Program-made: the position numbers and the translations under genes
Notes under the pieces: model-generated
What the model saw: only the letters and a program-made list of their open reading frames with translations
Databases searched by the model: none
Told to the model about the DNA's origin: nothing
Shown here: positions 54,294-63,234 of the stretch, piece by piece
Layout of the letters: every line of letters starts with the position of its first letter
How positions within the stretch are numbered: position 1 is the first letter of the stretch
Assembly (NCBI RefSeq): GCF_004319545.1
Contig: NZ_CP036313.1
Coordinates: 755,501-819,500 of the forward strand
Direction: 5' to 3'
Source of the DNA: Desulfobacter hydrogenophilus
Lineage (GTDB): Bacteria > Desulfobacterota > Desulfobacteria > Desulfobacterales > Desulfobacteraceae
DNA length: 64,000 nucleotides

Positions 54294-55558
54294 GTGTGGG
54301 GGGAACACATCAAGGACTTAGTCGATTCTGCTTACACGATTGCCAAAGCCCGCCTTGATGTGGCAATGGATAAAAATGCTATCCGAAAAACATATGGAGA
54401 TAACGTCAAAGCGTTAGTAAATCAGGCCATTGCCGTATTCGAAGCCAACAATACACCCGACAATTTTAGGCTTCTGAAAAATCGCCGGGCAGATGCCGTC
54501 AAAGTGATTGACAAAATGCGCTGGGGCGTTGACGGCAAAAACTATTTCTGGTTCCAGGACATGACCGGACACATGGTTCATCATCACTTAAGCAAATACT
54601 TAAATGGCAAACCCCTTGGAGACATAAAAGATCCGGACTGTTTACACCCTGGAATTGGATCATTGGTGCCGGCATTTACCTTGAATCCACTGAAAACGAG
54701 GCCCAGCAGGATGCGTTCAGAACCATCGGCTCCATCCGGTATGGAAAAAACAGTCTTGGCTATTTTTTCATTTATAATTCCAAGCGAATTATTGATGACT
54801 CCGGTGACGAGACCCAGGAACTGGCAGACGGATTTAACCGGTTCATTGAAAATGTCCAGACCATGATTGCGAAAATAAAGGGTGATACCGGGAATCTTAC
54901 GGACTCCTCCTCAAAACTTGCCGACGTTTCCGAGCGATTGAGTTCAGCCGCCGAAGAGATATCGGGCCGGGCAGATGCCGTTACGTCGGCATCGAAAAAA
55001 ATGAGTCTAAATATGGATTCCATGTCCGCAGCCATGGAGCAGGCCGCCGACAATATCAACATGATTTCGGCCGCATTCGAGAAGATAAATCCAACTATTT
55101 CTCAGATCTCCCATAATACCGAAAAAGCCCGGGATATTACAATCAAGGCCGTTGGTCAGACAGAATATGCCAGCAAACAGATGGGAGAACTCGGTACGGC
55201 TGCCAAAGAAATTTTTACCGTGGTGGAGACCATTACGGAAATCTCTTCCCAGGTCAATCTGCTGGCCCTGAATGTCTCCATTGAGGTGGCCAGAGCCGGC
55301 GAGGCCGACAAGGGGTTTGCTGTTGTTGCCAATGAAATCAAGGAGCTGGCAAACCAGACAGCCGATGCCTCCAGCCAATTCAAAAAACGCGTGGCCGGAA
55401 TCCAACAGTCCACCGAGGGTACCACGGCAGAAATCATCTCCATCACAAAAGTGGTGGAAGATATCAATGAAATTGTTTCAACCATTGCTGCGGCGTTGCA
55501 GAAAAATTTGCATCTGAGTAACTTTTCGTCCAAACTCAGAGTTGCGCTTACGCACTGA
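54294..55558 (+). pseudogene. Decayed methyl-accepting chemotaxis protein
   Basis: The first frame holds the membrane-distal part of a Cache sensor ([40 protein letters not shown]) without the N-terminal membrane helix. Near 54637 a deletion of roughly 40 codons changes frame; the sequence resumes with [20 protein letters not shown] and a second Cache half ([18 protein letters not shown]). The signalling domain follows ([35 protein letters not shown]) and ends prematurely after [11 protein letters not shown]. The second membrane span and HAMP domain are also missing. The gene is dead as a receptor. Confidence 0.85.
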
Positions 55559-55790
55559 ATAGAAACATCAGTTTACGTTCCAGGCGGCAAAACGACTCCC
55601 TGCAGTCTTTTCTCTTTGAAAAAATTCTCTTTGCTCTACCGTTTGGGGATGGCTATTGAAAATTGACATCAGTGCCTGTTTTGACTTAAAACAGATATTG
55701 TCTTAGTACACACAAATGGACAAACACAAATTCTGTCCGGCAGCCCGCCGGGTAACTGGAACCGATAGAAACGAAATAAGGAATTTACGC

Positions 55791-57017
55791 GTGATTACAG
55801 CCAATGAAAATTACAACAAACTGAATGCCTCATATTTATTTGCAGATATAGCCAAACGGGTTCAAGTCTACCAGGACAACAACCCCGACAAGGAGGTGAT
55901 TCGCCTTGGTATCGGCGACGTTACCCTGCCTCTGCCCCCTGCGGTTGTTCAGGGATTTAAAAAGGGCGTAGATGAAATGGCCGATGATGCCACATTCAGA
56001 GGATATGGTCCTGAACAGGGATATCAATTTTTAAGACAGGCTATTGCCGTTGGTGATTTCCAGTCCAGGGGTGCGGACATTGAGGCGGATGAAATTTTTG
56101 TGTCCGACGGCGCCAAATGCGATACAGGCAATTTTCAGGAGCTGTTCTCCAATGATATCACCATTGCCATTCCGGATCCGGTTTATCCGGTGTACCTGGA
56201 TACAAATGTAATGGCCGGAAGAACCGGTGAGTTCAAGGACGGACGGTACCAGGGTATTGTTTACATGGATTGCCTGAAAGAAAAGGGGTTTATGCCGGAT
56301 CTGCCCGATTCGTCCGTGGATCTGATCTATCTTTGTTTCCCCAACAATCCCACAGGATCCACTGCCACAAAAAAGCAGCTTGCTGCCTGGGTGGATTATG
56401 CCCGGGACAATAAAGCCCTGATCCTGTTTGATGCCGCCTATGAAGCCTTTATCCGGGATGAAAATCTTCCCAGAAGTATTTATGAAATCCCCGGGGCCAA
56501 AGAGGTGGCTGTGGAATTCAGAAGTTTTTCCAAGACAGCTGGTTTCACAGGCACCCGCTGCGGATTTACGGTGGTGCCCAAGGCATGCATGATCTATACG
56601 GCCGACGGCTCCAAGGTCTCCTTACATGACATGTGGAACCGTCGGCAGTCCACCAAATTCAACGGCGTCTCTTATCCGGTGCAAAAGGCTGCAGAGGCGG
56701 TTTACAGCCCCGAGGGCCAGGCCCAGATTAAAGCAAATATCGACTATTACCTTGCCAATGCCGGGGTGATTCGCCAAACCATGACAGACCTTGAACTTGA
56801 CCATGTGGGGGGTGATAATTCTCCATACATCTGGATCGACGGCAATGGCCGGGATTCCTGGGAATTTTTTGACCTGTTGCTGGACAAAGCGGGTGTGGTC
56901 TGTACCCCCGGGGGGGGCTTTGGGCGGTGTGGGGCGCAATCCATAAGAATTTCTGCGTTTAACAGTCCTGAAAATGTAGCCAAGGCCATGGCGCGCTTAA
57001 AAAATGTTTTAAAATGA
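55791..57017 (+). CDS. dapL: LL-diaminopimelate aminotransferase
   Basis: 408 residues from GTG 55791 (AAGGA 8 bases before it); an in-frame ATG at 55716 would add a non-conserved 25 residues. DapL marks are NKLNASYLFADIAKRV, IRLGIGDVTLPLPPAVV, FVSDGAKCDTGNFQELF, IPDPVYPVYLDTNVMAG, FCFPNNPTGS-type CFPNNPTGSTATKKQL and the PLP lysine in SFSKTAGFTGTRCGF. It converts tetrahydrodipicolinate directly to LL-DAP for lysine and peptidoglycan. The stop overlaps moeA (ATGA). Confidence 0.95.
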   Translation: MITANENYNKLNASYLFADIAKRVQVYQDNNPDKEVIRLGIGDVTLPLPPAVVQGFKKGVDEMADDATFRGYGPEQGYQFLRQAIAVGDFQSRGADIEADEIFVSDGAKCDTGNFQELFSNDITIAIPDPVYPVYLDTNVMAGRTGEFKDGRYQGIVYMDCLKEKGFMPDLPDSSVDLIYLCFPNNPTGSTATKKQLAAWVDYARDNKALILFDAAYEAFIRDENLPRSIYEIPGAKEVAVEFRSFSKTAGFTGTRCGFTVVPKACMIYTADGSKVSLHDMWNRRQSTKFNGVSYPVQKAAEAVYSPEGQAQIKANIDYYLANAGVIRQTMTDLELDHVGGDNSPYIWIDGNGRDSWEFFDLLLDKAGVVCTPGGGFGRCGAQSIRISAFNSPENVAKAMARLKNVLK

Positions 57018-58243
57018 CCAGTTTTTTCAAGGTAAAATCCCTGGACGAGGTTCTGGGGATGACGCAGCTTTTTTCCCCTGTGGGCATAGAGGAACTGCAC
57101 ACCCGGGATGCCTTTTCAAGGGTCCTTGCAAAGGATCTGATTTCCGGAGAGAATCTGCCCGGATTCAGGCGCTCCTGTATGGATGGATATGCGGTGAGCG
57201 CCGCGTCTACCTTTGGGGCATCGGAATCTGGTCCTGCATGGCTGACCCTTAAGGGCGCCATTGCCATGGGGGATATTCCGGACTTTAAACTGGCACCGGG
57301 GGAAGCCGCCCGGATCTCCACCGGCGGCATGCTGCCAGCCGGTGCAGACGCGGTTGTCATGGTGGAGCACACCGAGGCTGTGGACGAACAGTCCATTGAA
57401 ATCTATAAATCCGTGGCCCCGCTGCAGCATGTCATTGATGTCACCGAGGATTTTGCAAAGGGTCAGACCGTCATTGAAAAAGGCCGCCTGATGCGGCCCC
57501 AGGAAATCGGTCTGGCTGCAGGGTTAGGGCACACCCGAATCCGGACATATCAGGTACCAAAGGTGGGAATCATCTCCACCGGGGATGAAGTAATCCCTGT
57601 GGATAAAACACCTGAACCCGGTATGGTGCGCGATATTAATTCCTATTCTTTGTCTGCCTTGGTGACCCAGGCAGGCGGAGAACCTGTGCGGTACGGCATC
57701 GTAAAAGATGATCCCAGGGCTTTAAAATCAATGTGTAAAAAAGCGCTGGCCCACACGGATATGGTGCTGCTTTCAGGCGGTTCTTCCGTGGGCACAAGGG
57801 ATTATACGGTTGAGGTGCTGTCAGACCTGCCGGATACGGACATTCTGGTCCACGGTATTTCCGTAAGCCCGGGCAAACCCACCATCCTTGCGAAATCCGG
57901 CCATATCCCTGTGTGGGGGCTGCCCGGCCAGGTGGTTTCAGCCATGGTGGTGTTCCAGATGGTGGTAACAGCTTTCCTCCACCGTCTAAGGGGCTTGTCC
58001 CGGCCGGTTTTCCCGGTAAAAACATCGGCTCGTTTGTCCCGGAATCTGGCATCTTCCCAGGGCAGGCGGGACTTTGTGCGGGTGGTTCTGGAGCAGGAAG
58101 GTCATGAGCTTGTGGCCCGCCCCATTCTTGGCAAGTCAGGATTGATCCGGACCATGGTCCAGGCAGACGGGTTGCTTGAAATTGGTGAGCATGTAGAAGG
58201 CCTGGAGAAAGGCAGCATGGTAGATATAATTCTTTTAAAATAG
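57014..58243 (+). CDS. moeA: Molybdopterin molybdenumtransferase MoeA
   Basis: 409 residues with the full MoeA order: GFRRSCMDGYAV near 50, ARISTGGMLPAGADAVVMVE near 100, IISTGDEVIPVD near 190, VLLSGGSSVGTRDYTVEV near 255, VSPGKPTILAK and a C-terminal beta-barrel. It inserts molybdate into adenylylated molybdopterin. It is translationally coupled to dapL, with no obvious metabolic link, and is followed by a second, fused MoeA. Confidence 0.95.
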   Translation: MTSFFKVKSLDEVLGMTQLFSPVGIEELHTRDAFSRVLAKDLISGENLPGFRRSCMDGYAVSAASTFGASESGPAWLTLKGAIAMGDIPDFKLAPGEAARISTGGMLPAGADAVVMVEHTEAVDEQSIEIYKSVAPLQHVIDVTEDFAKGQTVIEKGRLMRPQEIGLAAGLGHTRIRTYQVPKVGIISTGDEVIPVDKTPEPGMVRDINSYSLSALVTQAGGEPVRYGIVKDDPRALKSMCKKALAHTDMVLLSGGSSVGTRDYTVEVLSDLPDTDILVHGISVSPGKPTILAKSGHIPVWGLPGQVVSAMVVFQMVVTAFLHRLRGLSRPVFPVKTSARLSRNLASSQGRRDFVRVVLEQEGHELVARPILGKSGLIRTMVQADGLLEIGEHVEGLEKGSMVDIILLK

Positions 58244-58250
58244 TGCCCGA

Positions 58251-58374
58251 CCGAAAACCCTAAATTTTGTCGAGTACTTCGTTGGGCGAAAATTTTAATC
58301 CTCGAAATATTCAATATATGACTGCGGTTAAAATTTCCGTCCGCCTTGTACTCGACAAAACTTCCAGGTTTTCG
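58251..58374. repeat. Large imperfect palindrome between moeA and moeA-PBP
   Basis: Left arm 58251-58298 (CCGAAAACCCTAAATTTTGT, CGAGTACTTC ... GAAAATTTTAA) and right arm 58328-58374 (TTAAAATTTCCGTCCGCC, TTGTACTCGACAAAACTTCC, AGGTTTTCG) pair over about 47 positions around a 29-base loop. Such GTCGAGTAC palindromes look like mobile or multicopy intergenic elements. It could also act as a terminator/attenuator between the two moeA genes. Confidence 0.7.
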
Positions 58375-58401
58375 TTCAGACACAAAACAGAAAGAGGCCG
58401 T

Positions 58402-60336
58402 ATGGAAACTAAACGCAATGTCTATTTGAATATGGTGGGAATCCAACAAGCCCAGGATTGTTTGTTTAAAAATTTTGGTCATCTGGAAACAGGTGTGCAG
58501 ACCCTGGATGTGGTGCAGGCCCGGAACAGGGTTTTGGCGGCACCTGCTGTGGCAGCCATATCTTCGCCCAATTTTCATGCTGCCGCCATGGATGGTGTGG
58601 CGGTGGATGCCAAATCCACCTTTGGGGCAAGTGATGAGGCCCCAAAGTCTTTGACCATTGAAAAAACCGCTTTCTGGGTGAATACCGGACATGTGCTTCC
58701 TGAAGGCACCAATGCCGTCATCATGATTGAAAACCTCAATATCCTGGATGAAAACACCATTGAAATTGAGGCACCGGCTTTTCCCTGGCAATATGTCCGC
58801 AAAATGGGTGAAGATATCGTGGCGACCCAGTTGCTGTTTCCCAGGCACCACAAAATCAATGCCTATGCCATGGGTGCACTTCTTTCCGGCGGGGTGTTCA
58901 AGGTGTCAGTGAGAAAAAGGCCCAGGGTGCTGATTATTCCAACGGGATCGGAGCTTAAACGCTGGCAGGATGTGACGCCGGAAACCATGGGGTCCGGTGA
59001 TGTGGTGGAATCCAACGCCACTGTATTGACTGCCCTGTGCGCCGACCACGGAGCAGACGCCACGGTCAATCCCATGCTTGAAGATGATCTTAAAACCATT
59101 CAGATGGCCGTGTCCAAAGGCGTGGACCAGGGATATGACATGGTCATGATCCTGGGCGGTTCCTCTGCCGGGTCCAAGGATTATTCAAAACCGGTGATTG
59201 AAAAGTTAGGGCAAATTTACGTCCACGGGGTGACAATGATGCCGGGTAAACCCCTGATGTTCGGCCGGATTGGAGAAACCCCGGTTTTCGGGATTCCCGG
59301 CTATCCGGTATCCGCCATTGTTGCCTTTGAAATATTTGCAGGGCCTCTGCTGCTGACCATGCAGCATCTCCCCCCGTTAAAACAGGAGGTCGTAGAAGTC
59401 TTCCCAGTCAGGAAAGTCACGTCAAAACTGGGGCAGGAAGAATTCTTAAGGGTAAAAATCGGTTCCGTGGACGGTAGACTCATGTCTTCCCAGCTACCCC
59501 GGGGAGCAGGCAGTATCACCACCCTGACAGAAGCCGATGGGATCATACGAATCCCGCAGCATGTGGAAGGTATCGAGGCCGGCGAAAAAGTGCAGGCCCA
59601 TCTGCTTCGGTCCCAGGCATCCATTGAAAATACGGTGGTGATCACAGGCTCCCATGACAATACCCTCGACCTGCTGGCAGATCAGATTCGGCTTGAACAT
59701 CCGGGCATGGGAATCTCTTCCAGCCATGTGGGAAGTATGGGCGGGCTGATGGCCATTAAAAGGGGGGGCTGCCACATGGCCGGCTGCCATCTGCTGGACC
59801 CCGATGACGGCTCTTATAATATCTCATACCTTAAAAAGTACCTGCCTGATGTGCCGGTGCGCCTGGTCAATCTTGTGATGCGCCAACAGGGATTAATTCT
59901 GCCCAAAGGCAACCCGGACAAGGTCAAAGGACTTGCAGATATTGTTGAAAAAAAATTAGCCTTTATCAACCGCCAGCCCGGCTCGGGCACCCGGATTTTG
60001 TTTGATTTCAGCTTAAAGGAAAATGGCCTGTCAGCGGCAGATATTCCTGGTTATGAAAATGAGGAATATACCCACATGTCTGTTGCTGTGGCGGTATTAT
60101 CGGGCCGGGCCAGGGCCGGGCTTGGCATCAAGGCTGCGGCCCTGGCCCTGAAACTGGATTTTCTACCTGTTGTCACTGAATCCTACGACATAGTCATCCC
60201 TGAAATTTATTATGATCTACCGAAAATCCAGGCCCTTCTTTATACTATTCAATCTGATGAATTCAAACAGCGAGTCTTGGTCTTGGGGGGATACGGGGTG
60301 GAAAGAACCGGAAAAGAATTGTTCCGGTCTATTTAA
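58402..60336 (+). CDS. MoeA fused to a periplasmic-binding-protein-like (LysR effector-type) domain
   Basis: 644 residues from ATG 58402 (AAAGAGG upstream; in-frame starts further up lie in the palindrome). Residues 1-400 are MoeA (FHAAAMDGVAVDAKSTFG, FWVNTGHVLPEGTNAVIMIE, LIIPTGSELKRW, MILGGSSAGSKDY, VTMMPGKPLMFG). Residues 415-644 form a PBP-like domain (VVITGSHDNTLDLLADQIR, MGGLMAIKRGGCHMAGCHLL, NRQPGSGTRILFD, HMSVAVAVLSGRARAGLGIK). The fusion is known in anaerobes and archaea; the binding domain may sense or load molybdate or tungstate. Confidence 0.92.
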   Translation: METKRNVYLNMVGIQQAQDCLFKNFGHLETGVQTLDVVQARNRVLAAPAVAAISSPNFHAAAMDGVAVDAKSTFGASDEAPKSLTIEKTAFWVNTGHVLPEGTNAVIMIENLNILDENTIEIEAPAFPWQYVRKMGEDIVATQLLFPRHHKINAYAMGALLSGGVFKVSVRKRPRVLIIPTGSELKRWQDVTPETMGSGDVVESNATVLTALCADHGADATVNPMLEDDLKTIQMAVSKGVDQGYDMVMILGGSSAGSKDYSKPVIEKLGQIYVHGVTMMPGKPLMFGRIGETPVFGIPGYPVSAIVAFEIFAGPLLLTMQHLPPLKQEVVEVFPVRKVTSKLGQEEFLRVKIGSVDGRLMSSQLPRGAGSITTLTEADGIIRIPQHVEGIEAGEKVQAHLLRSQASIENTVVITGSHDNTLDLLADQIRLEHPGMGISSSHVGSMGGLMAIKRGGCHMAGCHLLDPDDGSYNISYLKKYLPDVPVRLVNLVMRQQGLILPKGNPDKVKGLADIVEKKLAFINRQPGSGTRILFDFSLKENGLSAADIPGYENEEYTHMSVAVAVLSGRARAGLGIKAAALALKLDFLPVVTESYDIVIPEIYYDLPKIQALLYTIQSDEFKQRVLVLGGYGVERTGKELFRSI

Positions 60337-60438
60337 AACAATAATCTAACGAAGTTATAATATTGTTTCAACCCTTACCTGGTAATAATTTTCCTGTATT
60401 TTTCCTAAATTCTTTTGTCATGGAGGCAAATACAGAAA

Positions 60439-60882
60439 ATGACACAGGTTTCGCAAGTATCTTCAAACAAGTATTCTCCTTTGGACAACGAGCCTTACAT
60501 GAGCGACGGACAGCTCGCTTATTTTAAAGGTCAACTGATGCAGCGAAAGGACGAGCTGCGCAACAGAATCTCAAAATCCATAAAAAAGATTAAAACCCTT
60601 GAAGCAGCCCAGGCCGATATCCTTGATCGGATCAACTCATATATCGATCTGGAACTTGAGGTAAAAAGTTTCAAGCGCCATTCAGATATGATTGAGCAGG
60701 TGGATCGTGCGCTGGCGCGTATTGATGACGGAAGTTTCGGATACTGTGAACTAACCGGCGATAAGATCGGACTGCGGCGTCTGGAAGCGATTCCTTTTGC
60801 TACCATGTCCATCAAAGCACTGGAAGCGTTTGAAGCTGACCAGAAAAAGATGTTTTTACCCAGACAGGCCTTATATTCTTAA
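60439..60882 (+). CDS. DksA/TraR family protein lacking the zinc finger
   Basis: 147 residues from ATG 60439 (GGAGG 11 bases upstream). DksA layout: SDGQLAYFKGQLMQRKDELR, a coiled coil with AQADILDRINSYIDLELEVK, then SDMIEQVDRALARIDDGSFG and the globular part YCELTGDKIGLRRLEAIPFA, TMSIKALEAFEADQKK. Only one of the four zinc cysteines remains (YCEL). Zinc-poor DksA variants of other bacteria still work on RNA polymerase with ppGpp; the coiled-coil tip has the acidic D..D spacing. A terminator follows. Confidence 0.85.
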   Translation: MTQVSQVSSNKYSPLDNEPYMSDGQLAYFKGQLMQRKDELRNRISKSIKKIKTLEAAQADILDRINSYIDLELEVKSFKRHSDMIEQVDRALARIDDGSFGYCELTGDKIGLRRLEAIPFATMSIKALEAFEADQKKMFLPRQALYS

Positions 60883-60950
60883 ATGGTGTTTAAGCGTAAA
60901 AAGCCCCATCGGCGTTGCAGGAAAATATGCGAATAGACACCCGTTGACGC

Positions 60951-60988
60951 AAAAAAACCTGCCGAAATAATTTTCGGCAGGTTTTTTT
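60951..60988. terminator. Bidirectional Rho-independent terminator
   Basis: AAAAAAACCTGCCGAAA-TAAT-TTTCGGCAGGTTTTTTT: a 10-bp GC-rich stem with A-run and T-run on either side, between the convergent dksA-like and VWA-OmpA genes. Confidence 0.9.
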
Positions 60989-61029
60989 ATTTACTTAAAT
61001 TACTGCGTTTAACCGCGGAACATTAAGAT

Positions 61030-62184
61030 TTAGTAGGGATGAATTTCAACCCTTCTGTTCAGGGAGCGGCCAAAATCGGTGCTGTTTAGGGCAACGGGTT
61101 TGTCAAAGCCAAAGCCTGTGGTGGCCAGACGGTTGCGGGCAATACCTTTGTCTACCAGGTAATTGGCAACGGCATTCGCACGTCTCAGGGACAGTTCCAT
61201 GTTGTATTTCTTAGAACCGATATTATCCGTGTGGCCCTGGAGTTCAACACTCATTGCAGGATTTTTTTCCAAAATTTCATAAACGGCATCAAGCTGTGCA
61301 AAGGTTGCAGGTTTGACAATGGCTTTATCAAAATCAAACAATACGTTATCAAGAACCCAGCAACCAACGGCATTTACTTTTGCACCGGCAGGTGTTCCGG
61401 GGCACTGGTCATCAGGATCAAGGACACCATCACCATCGCTGTCCATGGGGGCAGGCACAGGAGCAGGAGCATCTGCATTCTCCAGGAATACCTTTTCAAC
61501 AAACGCGGCCATTGCCTCGGCGGACATAAGTTCCCTGGCGTTTACCAAACCTGCGCAACCACCAATTTCTGCAATCTCAGAGAGGAATGCCGTACCTTCT
61601 TCGTCATTGCTGACCTGAATGGGGTAGAAGCAAATATCATCGCCATACTGTTCTTTAACAGCCGCTGCCTGGGCCATATCCGCTTCCATGTCCAAACCGT
61701 CGGAAATAATAATAACGGCGGTTTTTCCGGAAAGACTTTCAAGGTCAGTACCCATGGCGGCAATGGCTGAACCAATGGGGCTGTAGCCGCCGGCTTTTGA
61801 AATCTCGCCGAGTTTTTCAGCCAGGGCAGCTGAGTTGTACTCTTCCATGCCGTAAAACAGTTCGGTTTCGTTTTTGGAGATGGATTCTGCATGTCCAAAG
61901 CTTCTCAACCCGGCAGTCTGTCCGAGTTCAGGAATGGTCATGTTCATATGTTCTGCAATCGCTTTGCCGATCATGAATTTGGGATTGCCCATACAGTAGT
62001 CTTCCATGGAGCTGGAGGCATCCAGGATAATAACAAAGTTATTCACTTTGGACTGATACATGGACGCATCAAACTGTTTAGCGGAAAATGAGGGAAGCCC
62101 GGCAGGTTCTTTCGCAGCGCAACCAAACAGAAAGAGGAAGGCGGTGATGGTTAAAAGTGTTTGCACTAAACGTTTCTTGTTCAT
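61030..62184 (-). CDS. VWA-OmpA outer-membrane lipoprotein
   Basis: The ATG at 62184 follows AAAGGAG; a much longer frame upstream is not conserved-looking. The 384 residues start with a lipoprotein signal (lipobox FLFGC). A von Willebrand A domain follows, with MIDAS residues in FVIILDASSSMEDY, GGYSPIGSA and IIISDGLDM; then a thrombospondin-3-type calcium repeat (DSDGDGVLDPDDQCPG); then a C-terminal OmpA peptidoglycan-binding domain (VELQGHTDNIGSKKYNMELS, RRVEIHPY). It is probably anchored in the outer membrane and tied to peptidoglycan with the VWA domain exposed to a metal-dependent ligand. The combination is uncommon. Confidence 0.9.
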   Translation of the reverse strand: MNKKRLVQTLLTITAFLFLFGCAAKEPAGLPSFSAKQFDASMYQSKVNNFVIILDASSSMEDYCMGNPKFMIGKAIAEHMNMTIPELGQTAGLRSFGHAESISKNETELFYGMEEYNSAALAEKLGEISKAGGYSPIGSAIAAMGTDLESLSGKTAVIIISDGLDMEADMAQAAAVKEQYGDDICFYPIQVSNDEEGTAFLSEIAEIGGCAGLVNARELMSAEAMAAFVEKVFLENADAPAPVPAPMDSDGDGVLDPDDQCPGTPAGAKVNAVGCWVLDNVLFDFDKAIVKPATFAQLDAVYEILEKNPAMSVELQGHTDNIGSKKYNMELSLRRANAVANYLVDKGIARNRLATTGFGFDKPVALNSTDFGRSLNRRVEIHPY

Positions 62185-62419
62185 CTGATCTCCTTTTTTA
62201 CAATTAGTATTAATTTCTTGTTCAAATTGATGATTGCCCGTACAAAGAATTTGGAATATTCTACAAAAGAAAATAGATGAAATCAACTGTTCTTTTTTAA
62301 TATAGGGTGAATTGGGAGACTTTTGGAACCTTGCAATTTTACGCAAACAATTATATACGTCCAAAGCTTAACGCATAACTTTCTAATATTTACTAGAACA
62401 CTCAAATCAGGATAAAAAT

Positions 62420-63223
62420 ATGGAGATCTATCAGGGTATAATTCTAGGTATCCTCCAGGGGCTTACAGAGTTCCTGCCGGTAAGCAGTTCAGGCCATCTG
62501 GTCCTGGGCCAAATCTATTTTGGAATTACTGAATGTGGCCTTGTTTTTGATGCGTCCGTACATATGGGAACCCTGGGCGCTGTATTTATTGTATATTTTA
62601 AAGATATCCAGGAAATCTTAAAAAGCCTGGTGCACTATGCCGGAACCCGGGATGTTAGAGGACATGAAACGAATCTGGCCCTGGCTGCCGCAATCATTAT
62701 CGGTTCAGTACCCACGGCAATAATCGGATTAGTGCTGAAACAGTTTGAGGAGATTCTGTTTACTTCTTCTTTACTGGTAGGTGCCATGCTTATAGTAACA
62801 GGGAGCTTTTTATGGGTGTCCAGGCATTATTATAGGGTTGAAGAAGGTGAACCGTTGACCCCTTCAAAGGCTGTTATCATCGGCATTGTCCAGGGGCTTG
62901 CCGTTATTCCGGGCATTTCCCGGTCCGGTGCCACCATTGCCACCGGACTGTTCACAGGACTGGACAGAAAAACAGCGGCCCGGTTCTCATTTCTTTTATC
63001 CATCCCTGCCATTCTCGGTGCCCAGGTGATCAGTGTAAAAGACATGATAGAATCCCAGGGCCACATTGACCCTGCCACCATTTGTGGCACAATCGCGTCA
63101 TTCATCGTTGGGCTGGCAGCATTAAAACTATTACTAAAACTGGTGAACACAGGCAAATTTCATCTATTTGCACCCTATTGCTGGCTGGCCGGAATTCTGG
63201 CGCTTTCTTCAAATTTTCTATAA
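62420..63223 (+). CDS. uppP: Undecaprenyl-diphosphatase UppP/BacA
   Basis: 267 residues, eight hydrophobic helices, with both family motifs: GLTEFLPVSSSGHLVLGQ (residues 15-32) and VIPGISRSGATIATGLF. It recycles undecaprenyl diphosphate at the membrane for cell-wall and polysaccharide synthesis and gives low-level bacitracin resistance. Its stop is 11 bases before the mutase start, so the two are probably co-transcribed, both serving envelope precursor supply. Confidence 0.95.
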   Translation: MEIYQGIILGILQGLTEFLPVSSSGHLVLGQIYFGITECGLVFDASVHMGTLGAVFIVYFKDIQEILKSLVHYAGTRDVRGHETNLALAAAIIIGSVPTAIIGLVLKQFEEILFTSSLLVGAMLIVTGSFLWVSRHYYRVEEGEPLTPSKAVIIGIVQGLAVIPGISRSGATIATGLFTGLDRKTAARFSFLLSIPAILGAQVISVKDMIESQGHIDPATICGTIASFIVGLAALKLLLKLVNTGKFHLFAPYCWLAGILALSSNFL

Positions 63224-63234
63224 GGAGGTAAACT

